Made by a program: the position numbers and the translations under genes. From contig JAJFGN010000046.1 of NCBI GenBank assembly GCA_021776115.1, positions 1-59,676 on the forward strand: DNA of 59,676 nt, given 5' to 3'. The notes beneath the pieces were generated by a model, which saw nothing but the letters and a program-made list of their open reading frames with translations, ran no database searches and had not been told where the DNA came from. Source of the stretch: Kiloniellaceae bacterium (GTDB taxonomy: Bacteria; Pseudomonadota; Alphaproteobacteria; Kiloniellales; J153). This document shows positions 8,179 to 16,965 of the stretch, one piece after another (the stretch's first letter is position 1; each line of letters starts with the position of its first letter).

Positions 8179-9309
8179 GTGAGAAAGAATCTTGTGTTTA
8201 CCCTTGGCGCCCCTGCGATCGTCGTGCCGATAGCATCAGGAGTCGCCGCCTTCATTGCCTTGACCATGGCAAAGGTGACGGCGGCTTCTGCGCACGGCGT
8301 TTTGAATGATGGCGTCGATCCCTGGACGGCCTGGAATCTGACGCCGGATATCACGCTCGGGACGCTTCTTATCGCAAGTCTCTACACGGGCGGTCTCTGG
8401 CGCCTCAGGCACAAGACGGACCGCATGCGTGTCTGGCGTCACGTGTCCTTCTTCGCCGGGCTCGCCGCGATATTCCTGGCGCTCCAGTCGCCCATTGACC
8501 CCATTGCGGAGCGGGTGTTCCTGATCCACCAGGTTCAGCACCTGCTGCTCCGCATGATCGGGCCGATTCTGCTGTTCCTCGCCGCGCCTCAAGGGGTGCT
8601 CGTCGCCGGCATGCCGGAAACGGTGCAACGCCGCCTTCTCATCCCCGTGATCACGAGCCGACTTGTCAGAGGCCTCTTCGCTGTCGTCTCATACCCGGCG
8701 GTCGCTACGGCCCTGTTCATCGGCGCGCTCTATTTTTGGCAGATTCCAAGGTACCACGACCTCGCGATCCTCAACGACAATGTCCATTACCTTATGCACG
8801 CATCGATCCTGTTCACCGGTCTCGTCTTTTTTTGGCGCGTCTTCGACACCCGCCCGGCACCTCTGGGCACCCGTTACGGCGTGCGCCTGATGATGCTGTG
8901 GGTCATGATCCTGTCGAACATCGTGATCGGCTCCTACCTCGCGTTCAAACAGCCCGTTCTCTATTCCGCCTACGCGGAGCTCGGCCGTCTATGGGGCCTT
9001 TCCGCCCTTGGGGACGAGCTCTTGGGCGGCGCATTCATCTGGATTCCAAGCAGCATGATGGGCGTCGTGGCGGTCTTGATCGTGGTTCACATGCTGGGGC
9101 GCCACGAAACCAAGGAAGAACAGCGCCGTAGCGCGGTGCTGCGCCGGCGGGGATACGGGCACAACGAACCGCCAATGACGGCAACCGAGTTGATCCAGGG
9201 CGCGGCCGGAAAGAACCGGATCATGGCGCTCGGATTTGCCGTTTTTGTGACCGCTGTCTTTGCTGCGGCGATCGGTATAGGCGTCGTTAACCAGATGATG
9301 GGATCCTGA
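8179..9309 (+). CDS. CtaG-type (caa3_CtaG) cytochrome c oxidase assembly membrane protein
   Basis: A multi-span membrane protein with family marks of the caa3-type CtaG group: QSPIDPIAERVFLIHQVQHL, a conserved HxxxH-like helix, YFWQIPRYHDLAI, and HYLMHASILFTGLVFFW. Members help insert copper into cytochrome oxidase. The frame is open from an ATG at 7951, but that would overlap the SCO gene by 92 bases with a non-hydrophobic extension. GTG at 8179, or the next in-frame GTG at 8194 after GAGAAAGAA, is more plausible; the start is uncertain. A final TM lies near the C-terminus. It completes a SCO-PCuAC-SCO-CtaG copper-delivery set. Confidence 0.85.
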   Translation: MRKNLVFTLGAPAIVVPIASGVAAFIALTMAKVTAASAHGVLNDGVDPWTAWNLTPDITLGTLLIASLYTGGLWRLRHKTDRMRVWRHVSFFAGLAAIFLALQSPIDPIAERVFLIHQVQHLLLRMIGPILLFLAAPQGVLVAGMPETVQRRLLIPVITSRLVRGLFAVVSYPAVATALFIGALYFWQIPRYHDLAILNDNVHYLMHASILFTGLVFFWRVFDTRPAPLGTRYGVRLMMLWVMILSNIVIGSYLAFKQPVLYSAYAELGRLWGLSALGDELLGGAFIWIPSSMMGVVAVLIVVHMLGRHETKEEQRRSAVLRRRGYGHNEPPMTATELIQGAAGKNRIMALGFAVFVTAVFAAAIGIGVVNQMMGS

Positions 9310-9396
9310 AGATAACCCGATGTTTACCCTGCGAGGGCCGATCCACCCGCGCCATGACGATTCGACGAGGAAGAGAACGATGGGAACCGAAAACAA

Positions 9397-10773
9397 ATGA
9401 GGAGGAAGTTACTTATGCTCGGTGGCACAGGGCTTGCGATTTTTGTCGCCGCGGCGGTCGGGATGATGAACTATGGCGCGCTCTATGACGGTCCTTCGAT
9501 AGGTGTGCCGGAAGTTGAGGGTGCCGTCGCACTCGCGGCCATTTCACCCGCCACGCCTCCGATGCCCCAGGGCACGAATCTGGAGTCTAACGCTCGTGAG
9601 GAGCCTGTACCGCGGGAAAGGGCCGTCACCCTCGAAGAGGGCGATACGCTTATTGAGGTGCTTCTGCGGGCCGGACTGTCTCAGCGGGAAGCGTACGCGG
9701 CGAGCGAATCCCTGCAAAAGGCCTACGATCCCAGGGACTTGAGGGCAGGCCAGGCGCTCAGCCTTTTCATAGGCGAGCATGACGACACCGAGGACGGGCC
9801 CTCTCTAAAGCGACTCGAACTCGTTCCGGAAACCGATCGTTTGGTTTCGGTCGAGCATCTGACGGGGGAGGCTTTCGCGACGCGCACGTCGACTATTCCC
9901 CACACACGTAAGCTCATGTCGAGAGCGGGCACGATACGATCGAGCCTGTACGAAGCGGCCCGGGCCACCGAGGTCCCGACCGCGGTTCTGACGCAGACCT
10001 ATGGAACATTGAGCTACGGGCTTGACTTCCAGCGTGATATCCGGGACGGCGACACGTTCCAGCTCGCTTTCGAGGTTTTTGAGGACGGCATGGGGCAAGG
10101 CCGCCATCCGGGCGATCTTGTCTATGCAGCCATCGGTTCTTCCGAGCGGGATCTCCGCATTTTGCGTTACACCACGGCCGACGGATACACCGGCTTCTTC
10201 GATGACAAGGGGGCGAGCATCGAGACCAGCCTGATGAAGACGCCGGTCGATGGTGGGCGGCTCTCCTCGCTGTTCGGGAGGCGCGACCACCCTGTTCTTG
10301 GCTATACCCGCATGCATCGGGGCCTCGACTATACCGCGCCGCGCGGTACGCCGGTGCTCGCCGCCGGCGATGGCGCGGTCGTCCGCCGAGGTCGCAACGG
10401 CAGCTTCGGGAAGTACGTCGAGATCAAACACGGTTCGACCTACGCCACGGCCTATGCCCATCTCAGCCGCTATGGCGAGGGACTCCGGCCTGGCGCGCGG
10501 GTCCGGCAAGGCGATGTGATCGGTTTTGTCGGGGCGACGGGCCTCGCCACGGGTCCGAACCTTCACTACGAAGTCCTGCGGAAGGGCCAACAAGTCGACC
10601 CGATGAAGTTGGAATTACCTCCCCGACGAATCCTTCGAGGCGAGGAGTTGGCGCGCTTCGAGCAGGCGAAGGCGAAGCTTCGGGCAGTCCTGGCGGACGC
10701 TTCATCCGGTGAACGGAAACCTTGGACAGCGATAACCCAACCGGCCGCAGCCGCGAGCACTGGAAGTTACTAA
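9397..10773 (+). CDS. M23-family (MepM-like) peptidoglycan endopeptidase homologue
   Basis: A 458-residue envelope protein: an N-terminal TM anchor, a LysM-like/OapA region (VTLEEGDTLIEVLLRAGL), a central domain, then a C-terminal M23 domain. Zinc-site residues are His307 and Asp311 in MHRGLD, and His390 in NLHYE; His355 in YAHLS is the expected catalytic residue. Oddly, the usual HLH(Y/F)E reads NLHYE: the first His of the HxH motif is Asn388. The fold is intact, so it may be weakly active or act as a hydrolase activator. It sits with lspA inside a metal module, a pairing that recurs in heavy-metal islands. Confidence 0.88.
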   Translation: MRRKLLMLGGTGLAIFVAAAVGMMNYGALYDGPSIGVPEVEGAVALAAISPATPPMPQGTNLESNAREEPVPRERAVTLEEGDTLIEVLLRAGLSQREAYAASESLQKAYDPRDLRAGQALSLFIGEHDDTEDGPSLKRLELVPETDRLVSVEHLTGEAFATRTSTIPHTRKLMSRAGTIRSSLYEAARATEVPTAVLTQTYGTLSYGLDFQRDIRDGDTFQLAFEVFEDGMGQGRHPGDLVYAAIGSSERDLRILRYTTADGYTGFFDDKGASIETSLMKTPVDGGRLSSLFGRRDHPVLGYTRMHRGLDYTAPRGTPVLAAGDGAVVRRGRNGSFGKYVEIKHGSTYATAYAHLSRYGEGLRPGARVRQGDVIGFVGATGLATGPNLHYEVLRKGQQVDPMKLELPPRRILRGEELARFEQAKAKLRAVLADASSGERKPWTAITQPAAAASTGSY

Positions 10774-10780
10774 AGCCGGG

Positions 10781-10963
10781 GTGAGCCAAGGAAAGTGCCT
10801 ATGGAACAAGACGATCGAGAAGCGCGTGCCCACCACGCGGACCGGGTCGAACCGCGCAGCAATGATCGGTTTGGCGATAGCTGTAATCCTTGCGGCCCCA
10901 TTTCCTGGGCGCGACGACAGTGAATGTTTTCCTTTGAAGGGCCCGAGAGAGGCTGAGCTATGA
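10781..10963 (+). CDS. possible small protein before lspA
   Basis: A 60-codon frame from a GTG with one short hydrophobic segment (AAMIGLAIAVILAAPF) that ends in the lspA start codon (four-base overlap). No family is recognised and the ribosome binding site is poor. Coupled translation into lspA is possible, but this may equally be untranslated leader. Confidence 0.2.
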   Translation: MSQGKCLWNKTIEKRVPTTRTGSNRAAMIGLAIAVILAAPFPGRDDSECFPLKGPREAEL

Positions 10964-11463
10964 CGTTTCTTGCCGCGCGATCTTCCAGGCCTCGGCTTTT
11001 CGGGCTTGCGCTCTTCGCCAGCTTTCTCGTCGCCGGCCTCGATCAGGCTTCCAAGTGGTTCATGGCCGACGTCGTGATGGACCCGCCGCGCGTCATTCCT
11101 GTCACGCCGTTCTTCAACCTCGTGTTGGGGTTCAATCCCGGCGTCAGCTTCGGGTTTCTGGGCAACCTCGGATCCTCGGGTCCAGTGGCTTTGTCAGTGT
11201 TGACGCTTGCCATCGTCGCGTTTCTCGTAATCTGGCTTTGGAGAACGCAGGATATTTGGGAGGCATCGGCGCTTACCGCCATTATTGGCGGCGCCGTCGG
11301 AAACCTCCTCGACCGGCTGCGTGACGGGGCCGTCACCGATTTTCTCGATTTCTATGTTGGTCAGTATCACTGGCCGGCGTTCAACCTCGCGGATTCGGCA
11401 ATCATTCTCGGCGTCGGATTGATCTTGATCCGTTCATTCCTGAGCTCCAAAGAAGCAAAGTGA
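10960..11463 (+). CDS. lspA: lipoprotein signal peptidase (signal peptidase II)
   Basis: A 167-residue four-span inner-membrane aspartic peptidase that removes the signal peptide from diacylglyceryl-prolipoproteins. Family boxes are all present: DQASKWF, FNPGVSFGFL, IIGGAVGNLLDRLRDG and VTDFLDFY, and FNLADSAI, with the two catalytic aspartates in NLLDR and NLAD. A copy placed at the end of a metal module is probably an accessory paralogue, as lspA genes are common in Pb/Cd/Zn resistance operons; a housekeeping copy may exist elsewhere. It is the last intact gene of the metal block. Confidence 0.95.
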   Translation: MTFLAARSSRPRLFGLALFASFLVAGLDQASKWFMADVVMDPPRVIPVTPFFNLVLGFNPGVSFGFLGNLGSSGPVALSVLTLAIVAFLVIWLWRTQDIWEASALTAIIGGAVGNLLDRLRDGAVTDFLDFYVGQYHWPAFNLADSAIILGVGLILIRSFLSSKEAK

Positions 11464-11559
11464 TTCTAGGCAATGCTGAGGAACACTCCTTTCCCACAGA
11501 CGTTAATGTTACCTTCAACCGCACTTCGGTTCTCATCTCAGAGATCCTGGGATCGTGTT

Positions 11560-11679
11560 CTACAAGCGTAATGAATTAATCGGCGACCATTCAGTCAGCC
11601 TCTTGCGCTCATAGCAGCGGATAGTCTCCACATTAACGTTCGCCGCTTTCGCCGCTCTACTAATGGTCAACCGGGTCAT
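11560..11679 (-). pseudogene. truncated mercury-type merR (N-terminal fragment)
   Basis: From an ATG at 11679 the minus strand reads MTRLTISRAAKAANVNVETI then RCYERKRL, the DNA-binding helix-turn-helix of mercuric MerR (family form: AKAAGVNVETIRYYERRGL). The similarity stops after about 30 residues and the frame ends at codon 40; the dimerisation helix and the mercury-binding cysteines are gone. It is a broken remnant, not a functional regulator. A mer-like operator lies just upstream, showing that a mercury module once stood here. Confidence 0.75.
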
Positions 11680-11705
11680 ATCTTGCCTCCGAGCCCATCT
11701 TGCGA

Positions 11706-11723
11706 TCCGTATTGAGGTACGGA
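11706..11723. promoter_or_regulatory. mer-like operator dyad
   Basis: TCCGTA (11706-11711) and TACGGA (11718-11723) form a perfect inverted repeat with a six-base spacer, matching the classic mer operator core (TCCGTAC...GTACGGA). It lies 27 bp upstream of the merR fragment's start, the position expected for a divergent mer promoter. No mercury genes follow on the plus strand, so this appears to be a relic. Confidence 0.65.
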
Positions 11724-12182
11724 GAAAAGGTCGACATAGGTTGTGCCGGGGTCTGGCTGGCGCTGACAGGTGGGACCCGACGATTTCGAGAGTGGGGTCG
11801 CAAATCGTACGGTTCGTACTGCGCAGCAGAACCGAGCAAGAATCTGATCGGCAGGTTCCGGCGGTCGCGGGCCCCAATGGGAATGTAGCATATTCTCCTT
11901 GTCTGATGCTGGACCATCATGCAGCTGCCTGGAAAAGGCCCTGCTGATATCGTCGGTTGCGAGCCCCCGCAACCAAATTTAAAGACTCGTCCAGAGGGCC
12001 GTCTGCGCATACTGATGAAATCAGCCACTTTGCCTTCGCATTTCAAAGTCGTTGTGCCGCCCTCTGAATGGTTTGCGCGCATCAAAGCTGTTCATTCGCG
12101 TTCGACGACAATTTTGTTGCCTTGCGCGTTGCCTTGTAAATGCAAAAAGGCTAGGCCATATAACCTAACCCTCTGAAAAGAA
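11724..12182. other. gene-poor junction between metal module and tRNA-Phe
   Basis: About 460 bases with several overlapping frames on both strands but none with a recognisable family, good codon bias or ribosome binding site. Composition is more AT-rich and irregular than in neighbouring genes. It looks like decayed sequence at an island boundary. Confidence 0.5.
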
Positions 12183-12258
12183 TGGTGCCCAGGGGCGGAA
12201 TCGAACCACCGACACCGTGATTTTCAGTCACGTGCTCTACCAACTGAGCTACCTGGGC
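12183..12258 (-). tRNA. tRNA-Phe (anticodon GAA)
   Basis: On the minus strand a 76-base cloverleaf starts GCCCAGGTAGCTCAG and ends CCTGGGC-A-CCA. The acceptor stem GCCCAGG/CCTGGGC pairs fully. The D arm is GCTC/GAGC, the anticodon stem CGTGA/TCACG around loop CTGAAAA (anticodon GAA), the T arm GGTGG/CCGCC with loop TTCGATT, and the CCA is encoded. Its 3' end faces the metal module, the usual orientation for an integration target. Confidence 0.97.
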
Positions 12259-12356
12259 ACGGGCACCGGATGAGGACCTCGCGAGGACCTCGGGACGCCG
12301 AGCGCTTATAGGGAAACTCCGGGGCACTGTCCAGCCCCGGGGCAATCCCGGCACGT

Positions 12357-13340
12357 TCAGAGCGGCAGGTCCAGCACGACCCGCTTTGGGGCGCCGTCCC
12401 TCAGAATTTCGAGCTTCAGTTGGGCGCCGGGCCGGGCGAGCGCCAGGGCGCCGGTCACGTCGCTGGCCCGCTTCACCGGCCGCTCCGCGACCCTGGAAAC
12501 AATGTCGCCGACACGCAGCCCGGCACCGGCGGCGGCGCTCTTCGGGCTGACGTGGGTTACGCGCGCGCCGACTAGGCGGTTGCGCTCGTCCGCGTCCAGA
12601 TCCGCGACGCGCAGGCCGCTCTCGACCCATCTGACTTGTCCGTGCGCGGCCAGGTCTTCGGCGACCCGGCGCACCAGTGCGATCGAGGCCGCGAAGTTGA
12701 TCCCGATGTCGGCGTCGGACTCCTTGGTGAAGATGGCGGAGAGGATGCCCACCAGCCGGCCCTCGGCGTCGACCAGGGCGCCGCCGGAGACGCCGGGGTT
12801 GGCGCTGGCGTCGGTCTGCACGAAGTCCTCGATCGCGTTGAAGCCGGTGCCCGTGCGGTGCAGGGCCGAAACCACGCCGCAGGTCACCGAAAGCCCGAGC
12901 CCGAACTGGTTGCCGACGGCGCAGACCGGCGCCCCCAGGGCCGGCTCTGGCGCGTCGGGCAAAAGCGGCAAATCGACAGCGGCTTTGAGGAGAGCCAGAT
13001 CGCTCGCGCGGTCGATGCCCGCTAACTCGGCCGCGATGTGGCGGCCGTCGGGCAGGCGCAGAGTGATCGCGGTCGCACGCGCGACCACGTGCAGGGCGGT
13101 GACGAGATAGCCGCCCGGCAGGATCGCAACCGCGGTTCCCTCCGGCGCGCTGCCGGGCGGTACTTGCGGTTGCCCGCCTTGCGCATGGCCCGGCCAAAGC
13201 GGCAGGACGCTGACCACGGAGTCGAGGACATCTGCGCGAAACGCCAGGGCGGCACGATAACCGAAGCCGATTAATCCGAGTGCCAGGACCGCCGTCGCCA
13301 ACAAACGGCAGCAGGACCGTACCCGGCCGCCGCTAGGCAT
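12357..13340 (-). CDS. HtrA/DegP-like trypsin-type serine protease with one PDZ domain
   Basis: A 327-residue exported or membrane-anchored protease. An N-terminal hydrophobic segment is followed by the S1C protease domain: His84 in VTALHVV, Asp114 in ASDLALLK and Ser185 in [10 protein letters not shown] complete the catalytic triad. The family motif is usually NPGNSGG; Asn to Val is a minor change. One PDZ domain ([16 protein letters not shown]) ends the protein. It likely degrades or monitors misfolded envelope proteins. Its start overlaps the yacG stop by eight bases, so it may be the last gene of the infA-maf-rng-yacG run. Confidence 0.9.
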   Translation of the reverse strand: MPSGGRVRSCCRLLATAVLALGLIGFGYRAALAFRADVLDSVVSVLPLWPGHAQGGQPQVPPGSAPEGTAVAILPGGYLVTALHVVARATAITLRLPDGRHIAAELAGIDRASDLALLKAAVDLPLLPDAPEPALGAPVCAVGNQFGLGLSVTCGVVSALHRTGTGFNAIEDFVQTDASANPGVSGGALVDAEGRLVGILSAIFTKESDADIGINFAASIALVRRVAEDLAAHGQVRWVESGLRVADLDADERNRLVGARVTHVSPKSAAAGAGLRVGDIVSRVAERPVKRASDVTGALALARPGAQLKLEILRDGAPKRVVLDLPL

Positions 13341-13533
13341 CGTCCTCGTTTCCTTGCCCGTTGGCCTCGGTCTCCGGGTCCGGCGTCTCCTCCGTCGGCA
13401 CGCGGTAGGTGCCCTTCAACCAGCGGCCCAGGTCGATATCGGCACAGCGCCGCGAACAGAAGGGGCGGGTTTCGTGCACACTGGGCTTGGCGCAGATGGG
13501 GCAGCGCGGCCCCTGAATTGGCGTTTGGTCCAT
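13333..13533 (-). CDS. yacG: YacG-type zinc-finger DNA gyrase inhibitor
   Basis: A 66-residue cytoplasmic protein with the four-cysteine zinc site CPIC (Cys11, Cys14) and FCSRRC (Cys26, Cys30), followed by the family signature [11 protein letters not shown] and an acidic disordered tail. YacG binds the GyrB C-terminal domain and blocks DNA binding in Escherichia coli. It lies six bases after the RNase E/G gene, in the usual alphaproteobacterial order. Confidence 0.95.
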   Translation of the reverse strand: MDQTPIQGPRCPICAKPSVHETRPFCSRRCADIDLGRWLKGTYRVPTEETPDPETEANGQGNEDDA

Positions 13534-13538
13534 GGCGG

Positions 13539-14729
13539 CTAATCTAGCACGATCTGGAAGCTGTCTTGAGCGGCATCGATTTCGATGTCCAGCACCCGGC
13601 CGAGGCCGGCTTCCAGAATCGCGCGTGCGGCGGCGCAGGGACCCGATAGAGCCGCCGCGACTGGCGGCGCGGCGCGTAGGCCAAGGCGGCGGACCGGCCG
13701 GCCGGTGGCGGCCGCGCGGACCTGACGTAAAGCATCGAAACCTAGCGTCTCGGCGTTTCTGACCCGCCCGCTCCCGCCAAAGCCGCAGGGCTCGGTCAAG
13801 ATCTCGTGCAGGGGCGGCCGCGCGCGGCGGCGCGTCATCTCGACCAGGCCCGAGGGCCGCATGGCTTGGATACGCACCGGGTTCGGGTCGGCGCGAAACC
13901 CTTGCTTTAAGACGTCGGTGACCTTTTGCCGCGCCTTGGGATCGTTAAGGGTGAGGAAATCTATGACGATCAGGCCGGAAAGGTTGCGCAGGCGCGCCTG
14001 TTCGGGGATCGCGGCGGCGGCCTCAAGGTTGACGGCCAAGGCTTGGCCTCCGGCCCCGCCGGCGCCGTGTCCGGCCGCGTTCACGTCGATCGCGGTCAGC
14101 GTGCGTACCGGCTCGACGAGCAAATTGCCGCCAGACGGCAGCGCGGCCTGCGGCCGCAGCAGGGCTTCGATAGCCGCCTCCAGGTCCAGACGCTCGAACA
14201 AGGCCTGGGGCGTGAGGTCGAGCCGCAGCCGCGCCAGAAGCTCCGGCCGCCCGGCAAAGACGGTCTTGGCGCGTGCGTGCCAAGTCTCGTCGTCGATAAC
14301 GATTTCATCGGGGATATCGCCGCTGTCGCGCAACGCGGCCAAGGGATCGGCCGCATCGCGCAGCAAGGCCGGGGGCTCAACGCTTGCCGCAGTTTGGGCC
14401 AGGTCTGGCGGCAGGTCCGTACGCAGAGCGGTGAGGCGTGCACCTTTGTCTTCAAGCGGTTCCCGCTTGACTCGGACGACTAGGCTATCCCCGGCGCTCA
14501 TGCCCCTGGGGCCTTCGGCACGGGGCAGGAACCCGGGACGCGCTTGTCCGATATCGACAAAGGCCGCATCGAGAGATGTATCCAGGCTGGCCACCCGTCC
14601 GAGGTAGAGATTGTCGGCGCAGGCCGGTTTATCGTCACGCTGAATCGCGAGGCCGCGCAGACGGCCGTTATCGAGCCAAGCGGCTCGTACTTCGCCGGGC
14701 ATCGCGCTAATCGCCACTATCCGTGTCAC
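13539..14729 (-). CDS. rng: ribonuclease E/G family protein (short form)
   Basis: A single-strand endoribonuclease of about 396 residues. The frame is open further upstream, but the GTG at 14729 overlaps the maf stop as GTGA and begins the true family N-terminus ([20 protein letters not shown]). An S1-like region follows ([28 protein letters not shown]), then the catalytic DNase I-like core with [18 protein letters not shown]. It is shorter than classical RNase G, as is usual for the copy linked to maf in alphaproteobacteria, and lacks an obvious Zn-link CPxC. It probably processes rRNA or mRNA. Confidence 0.88.
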   Translation of the reverse strand: MTRIVAISAMPGEVRAAWLDNGRLRGLAIQRDDKPACADNLYLGRVASLDTSLDAAFVDIGQARPGFLPRAEGPRGMSAGDSLVVRVKREPLEDKGARLTALRTDLPPDLAQTAASVEPPALLRDAADPLAALRDSGDIPDEIVIDDETWHARAKTVFAGRPELLARLRLDLTPQALFERLDLEAAIEALLRPQAALPSGGNLLVEPVRTLTAIDVNAAGHGAGGAGGQALAVNLEAAAAIPEQARLRNLSGLIVIDFLTLNDPKARQKVTDVLKQGFRADPNPVRIQAMRPSGLVEMTRRRARPPLHEILTEPCGFGGSGRVRNAETLGFDALRQVRAAATGRPVRRLGLRAAPPVAAALSGPCAAARAILEAGLGRVLDIEIDAAQDSFQIVLD

Positions 14730-15355
14730 GGCGTTTGGTCCGGCGGCACGTATCCCAGGCCCTCGAGCAGCGCCGCGACTTCTGCTATCGGTAAGCCGAC
14801 CACGTTGGGGTAGGAGCCCCGGATCCATTGGACGAGCGCCCCGGCCCGGCCTTGAATTGCATAACCTCCGGCCTTGCCACGCCATTCCCCGCACCCGAGA
14901 TAGGCGTCGGTTTCGGCCCGGCTAAGGCGCTTAAAGGCGACGACCGTCGTGACCAGGCGTTCGGCCCGGCGTCCGTCCGGGGCGATGACGACGACTCCCC
15001 CCAGAACCCGGTGGCGCCGCCCCGACAATAGAGTCAGGCAGCGCCGGGCACTTTCCACGTCCTCGGCCTTGGGCAGAATTCGACGGCCGACGGCGACTAC
15101 GGTATCGGCGGCCAAGATAAAGGCGCTCGCATGACGCGGCGCGACCGCATCGGCCTTTGCCGCCGCCACGCGCCGGGTGTAGGCGGCGGGCAGCTCTCGT
15201 GGGCGCGGGGACTCATCGATCTCGGCTGGGTCGACCGCCGCCGGCTCGATCCCGATCTGGCGCAGAAGCTCTAGCCGCCGGGGCGAGGCGGATGCTAGCA
15301 CCAAGGGGACCGGGCTGCGTGACAGGCCTGAATCTGAGGCGGCCACCGATGGCAT
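14726..15355 (-). CDS. maf: Maf-family nucleoside triphosphate pyrophosphatase
   Basis: A 209-residue house-cleaning enzyme that hydrolyses non-canonical or unwanted NTPs to NMP and pyrophosphate. The N-terminal LVLASASPRRLELLRQIG is the family signature, followed by ESPRPRELPAAY, ILAADTVV (catalytic Asp) and YAIQGRAGALVQWIRGSYPN. It sits seven bases after infA and overlaps the RNase gene, consistent with co-transcription of infA-maf-rng-yacG. Confidence 0.95.
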   Translation of the reverse strand: MPSVAASDSGLSRSPVPLVLASASPRRLELLRQIGIEPAAVDPAEIDESPRPRELPAAYTRRVAAAKADAVAPRHASAFILAADTVVAVGRRILPKAEDVESARRCLTLLSGRRHRVLGGVVVIAPDGRRAERLVTTVVAFKRLSRAETDAYLGCGEWRGKAGGYAIQGRAGALVQWIRGSYPNVVGLPIAEVAALLEGLGYVPPDQTP

Positions 15356-15362
15356 TCCGGTC

Positions 15363-15581
15363 TTACTTGAAGCGGAAGGTAATACGGCCTTTGGTCAAGT
15401 CGTAGGGCGTCATCTCGACATTGACGCGATCGCCGGCCAGCACGCGAATTCGATGCTTACGCATTTTGCCTGCCGTGTGGGCCAGAACTTCGTGCTCGTT
15501 ATCCAGCTTCACGCGAAACATCGCGTTCGGCAGCAGTTCCATAACCGTGCCTTGAAACTCCAATAGGTCTTCTTTCGCCAT
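15363..15581 (-). CDS. infA: translation initiation factor IF-1
   Basis: A 72-residue OB-fold protein that binds the 30S A site. The sequence starts [20 protein letters not shown] and has [29 protein letters not shown] and [13 protein letters not shown], nearly invariant in the family. First gene of the minus-strand block running to 12357. Confidence 0.98.
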   Translation of the reverse strand: MAKEDLLEFQGTVMELLPNAMFRVKLDNEHEVLAHTAGKMRKHRIRVLAGDRVNVEMTPYDLTKGRITFRFK

Positions 15582-16283
15582 TCACTCCTCAAGGTTCGTT
15601 CGCTTCGAACCGCTAACCGTGCCGGCGCCGCCGGCGAGTCTTCATTGTAATAGCTGCTCCCCGCCCTCCGGGGCTCGGGGAAGCGCCGGATCATAGCCAA
15701 ATCGTCCTGCGCCCACAAAGTCTAAACCAGGCGCTAGCACGATGGATCGCCTAACGCCGAAAAGTGTCACGATTCGTTACATTTCATACCCCTATCCAAA
15801 ATCGATAAAGCTTGGCAAATAAATGCTAAGTCATTGATAAATTGAGATTCTTCTTACAAACCGGCACGCACACGTATGTCAGAAACCTTAACAATCTAGG
15901 ATGCAAATCTATATCGGAGAGATGCTAAGTCCCTAAAAATTAAGGAAAAAAATAGTTGGCCCAAGAATTGCTTAATTTTTCGGCAAGGCGCTCGCATCGC
16001 TAAGAATGGGTGCCACAGGAAATATCACGGGGTTGAACAAGCAGTCGCGGGGCGGATCTCCCGAAGCGGCATGGGCTTCATGGGAGTTGCGCGGGCCGCC
16101 GCATAGGCGGGCCGCGGGGCTAAAGTTTTGATAGGAACTCTGGATCGCTTCTACAGTGCTCACACGGACGGTCACACTCCCCGCGTGACCAGACATATGA
16201 GCACGGGTAACTGAGGCGATCCCTTTTTATTCAATGGCCGGGGCGCCAGGCGAGGTCCCGGCCATCGCCAGCGACCCTGGGTG
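15582..16283. other. 702-bp intergenic region with AT-rich patch and strong hairpins
   Basis: No convincing gene. From about 15765 to 15990 the sequence is markedly AT-rich against a GC-rich background. Right after it lie two strong stems: CTCCCGAAGC (16058-16067) with GCTTC-AT-GGGAG (16075-16086), and GCGGGCCGCC (16091-16100) with GGCGGGCCGC (16106-16115), the latter with one mismatch. The infA promoter must lie in its left part. A structured non-coding RNA between about 16000 and 16200 is possible but matches no family I know. Confidence 0.4.
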
Positions 16284-16787
16284 TTATTCGGGCAAGATTA
16301 CGCTAGGTCCCAGCCGCGCGATCAAATCGCGGGCGGAGTAGACCTGAAGGCCGGCCGGGGCCGGCCCATCCAAATAGGTTCGTATGGTCGCGAAGGCCCT
16401 GTAGCTATCCAAGGCATAATAATACGGCGCCTCGTACGCGTAATATGGATAGGTGTGCAATCGCCGGCCGCGGTGCCCGAAGCGATATGGGTAAGGGCCA
16501 AAGGGGCGGTAATCGCGCGTGCGCTCGATTTCCTTCTCGAGGACAATGAATTGCTCGTGATTGCCAAACAGCATGACCTCGGCCGCGCGGTAGAGTAGGT
16601 AGTTTTCCACGGTTTCGCGCGGTGTGTCCGGATTGCCGGCGAACAGCACTCTCCAGGTTTGACTGTCAATCTGCGTTTGAGCATAGCCGAATGCGCCGTC
16701 GCGCGGCATGTAGGGTGTTGGCCGCGCGGCACACGCGGAAAGCAGGAGCGCCGCCAGCAAGCCGACAATAATCGTGCGTCCCTTCAT
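16284..16787 (-). CDS. CC0125/CC1285-family lipoprotein
   Basis: A 167-residue outer- or inner-membrane lipoprotein. The signal peptide ends in lipobox LLSACAA. The mature part contains the family pattern YAQTQIDSQTWRVLFAGNPD followed by TPRETVENYLLYRAAEVML, found in a widespread alphaproteobacterial family named after Caulobacter proteins. A Tyr/Pro/Arg-rich segment (YRPFGPYPYRFGHRG) follows. Function unknown; a periplasmic or surface location is all that can be inferred. Isolated from its neighbours on both sides. Confidence 0.85.
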   Translation of the reverse strand: MKGRTIIVGLLAALLLSACAARPTPYMPRDGAFGYAQTQIDSQTWRVLFAGNPDTPRETVENYLLYRAAEVMLFGNHEQFIVLEKEIERTRDYRPFGPYPYRFGHRGRRLHTYPYYAYEAPYYYALDSYRAFATIRTYLDGPAPAGLQVYSARDLIARLGPSVILPE

Positions 16788-16965
16788 GCTTGTGAGATAA
16801 GCACAGCGGCGGCTCCAGGCAAGCGTTCCTGCGGGGCAAGTGCAACCAGACGCGAAATACCGGTCAAATGATTCAATATCAACGGATCATGCTCTAGTGG
16901 CAAACTCACCGCCTTTCGGCTACCTTGAATACGCGTAAGGTCGCTATAGGGGAGGCGGTGTTTCC

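Noticed and set aside
11660-12085. 141-codon minus-strand frame upstream of the merR fragment
   Set aside because: No family, overlaps the mer-like operator and other frames, poor start context.
15972-16196. 74-codon minus-strand frame in the infA-upstream gap
   Set aside because: Covers the two strong hairpins, has no ribosome binding site, and its composition does not look coding.
15990-16200. 6S RNA, tmRNA, SRP RNA or RNase P RNA in the structured gap
   Set aside because: None of their conserved sequence cores (for example the SRP GGAAGG loop or RNase P GAGGAAAGTC) is present.
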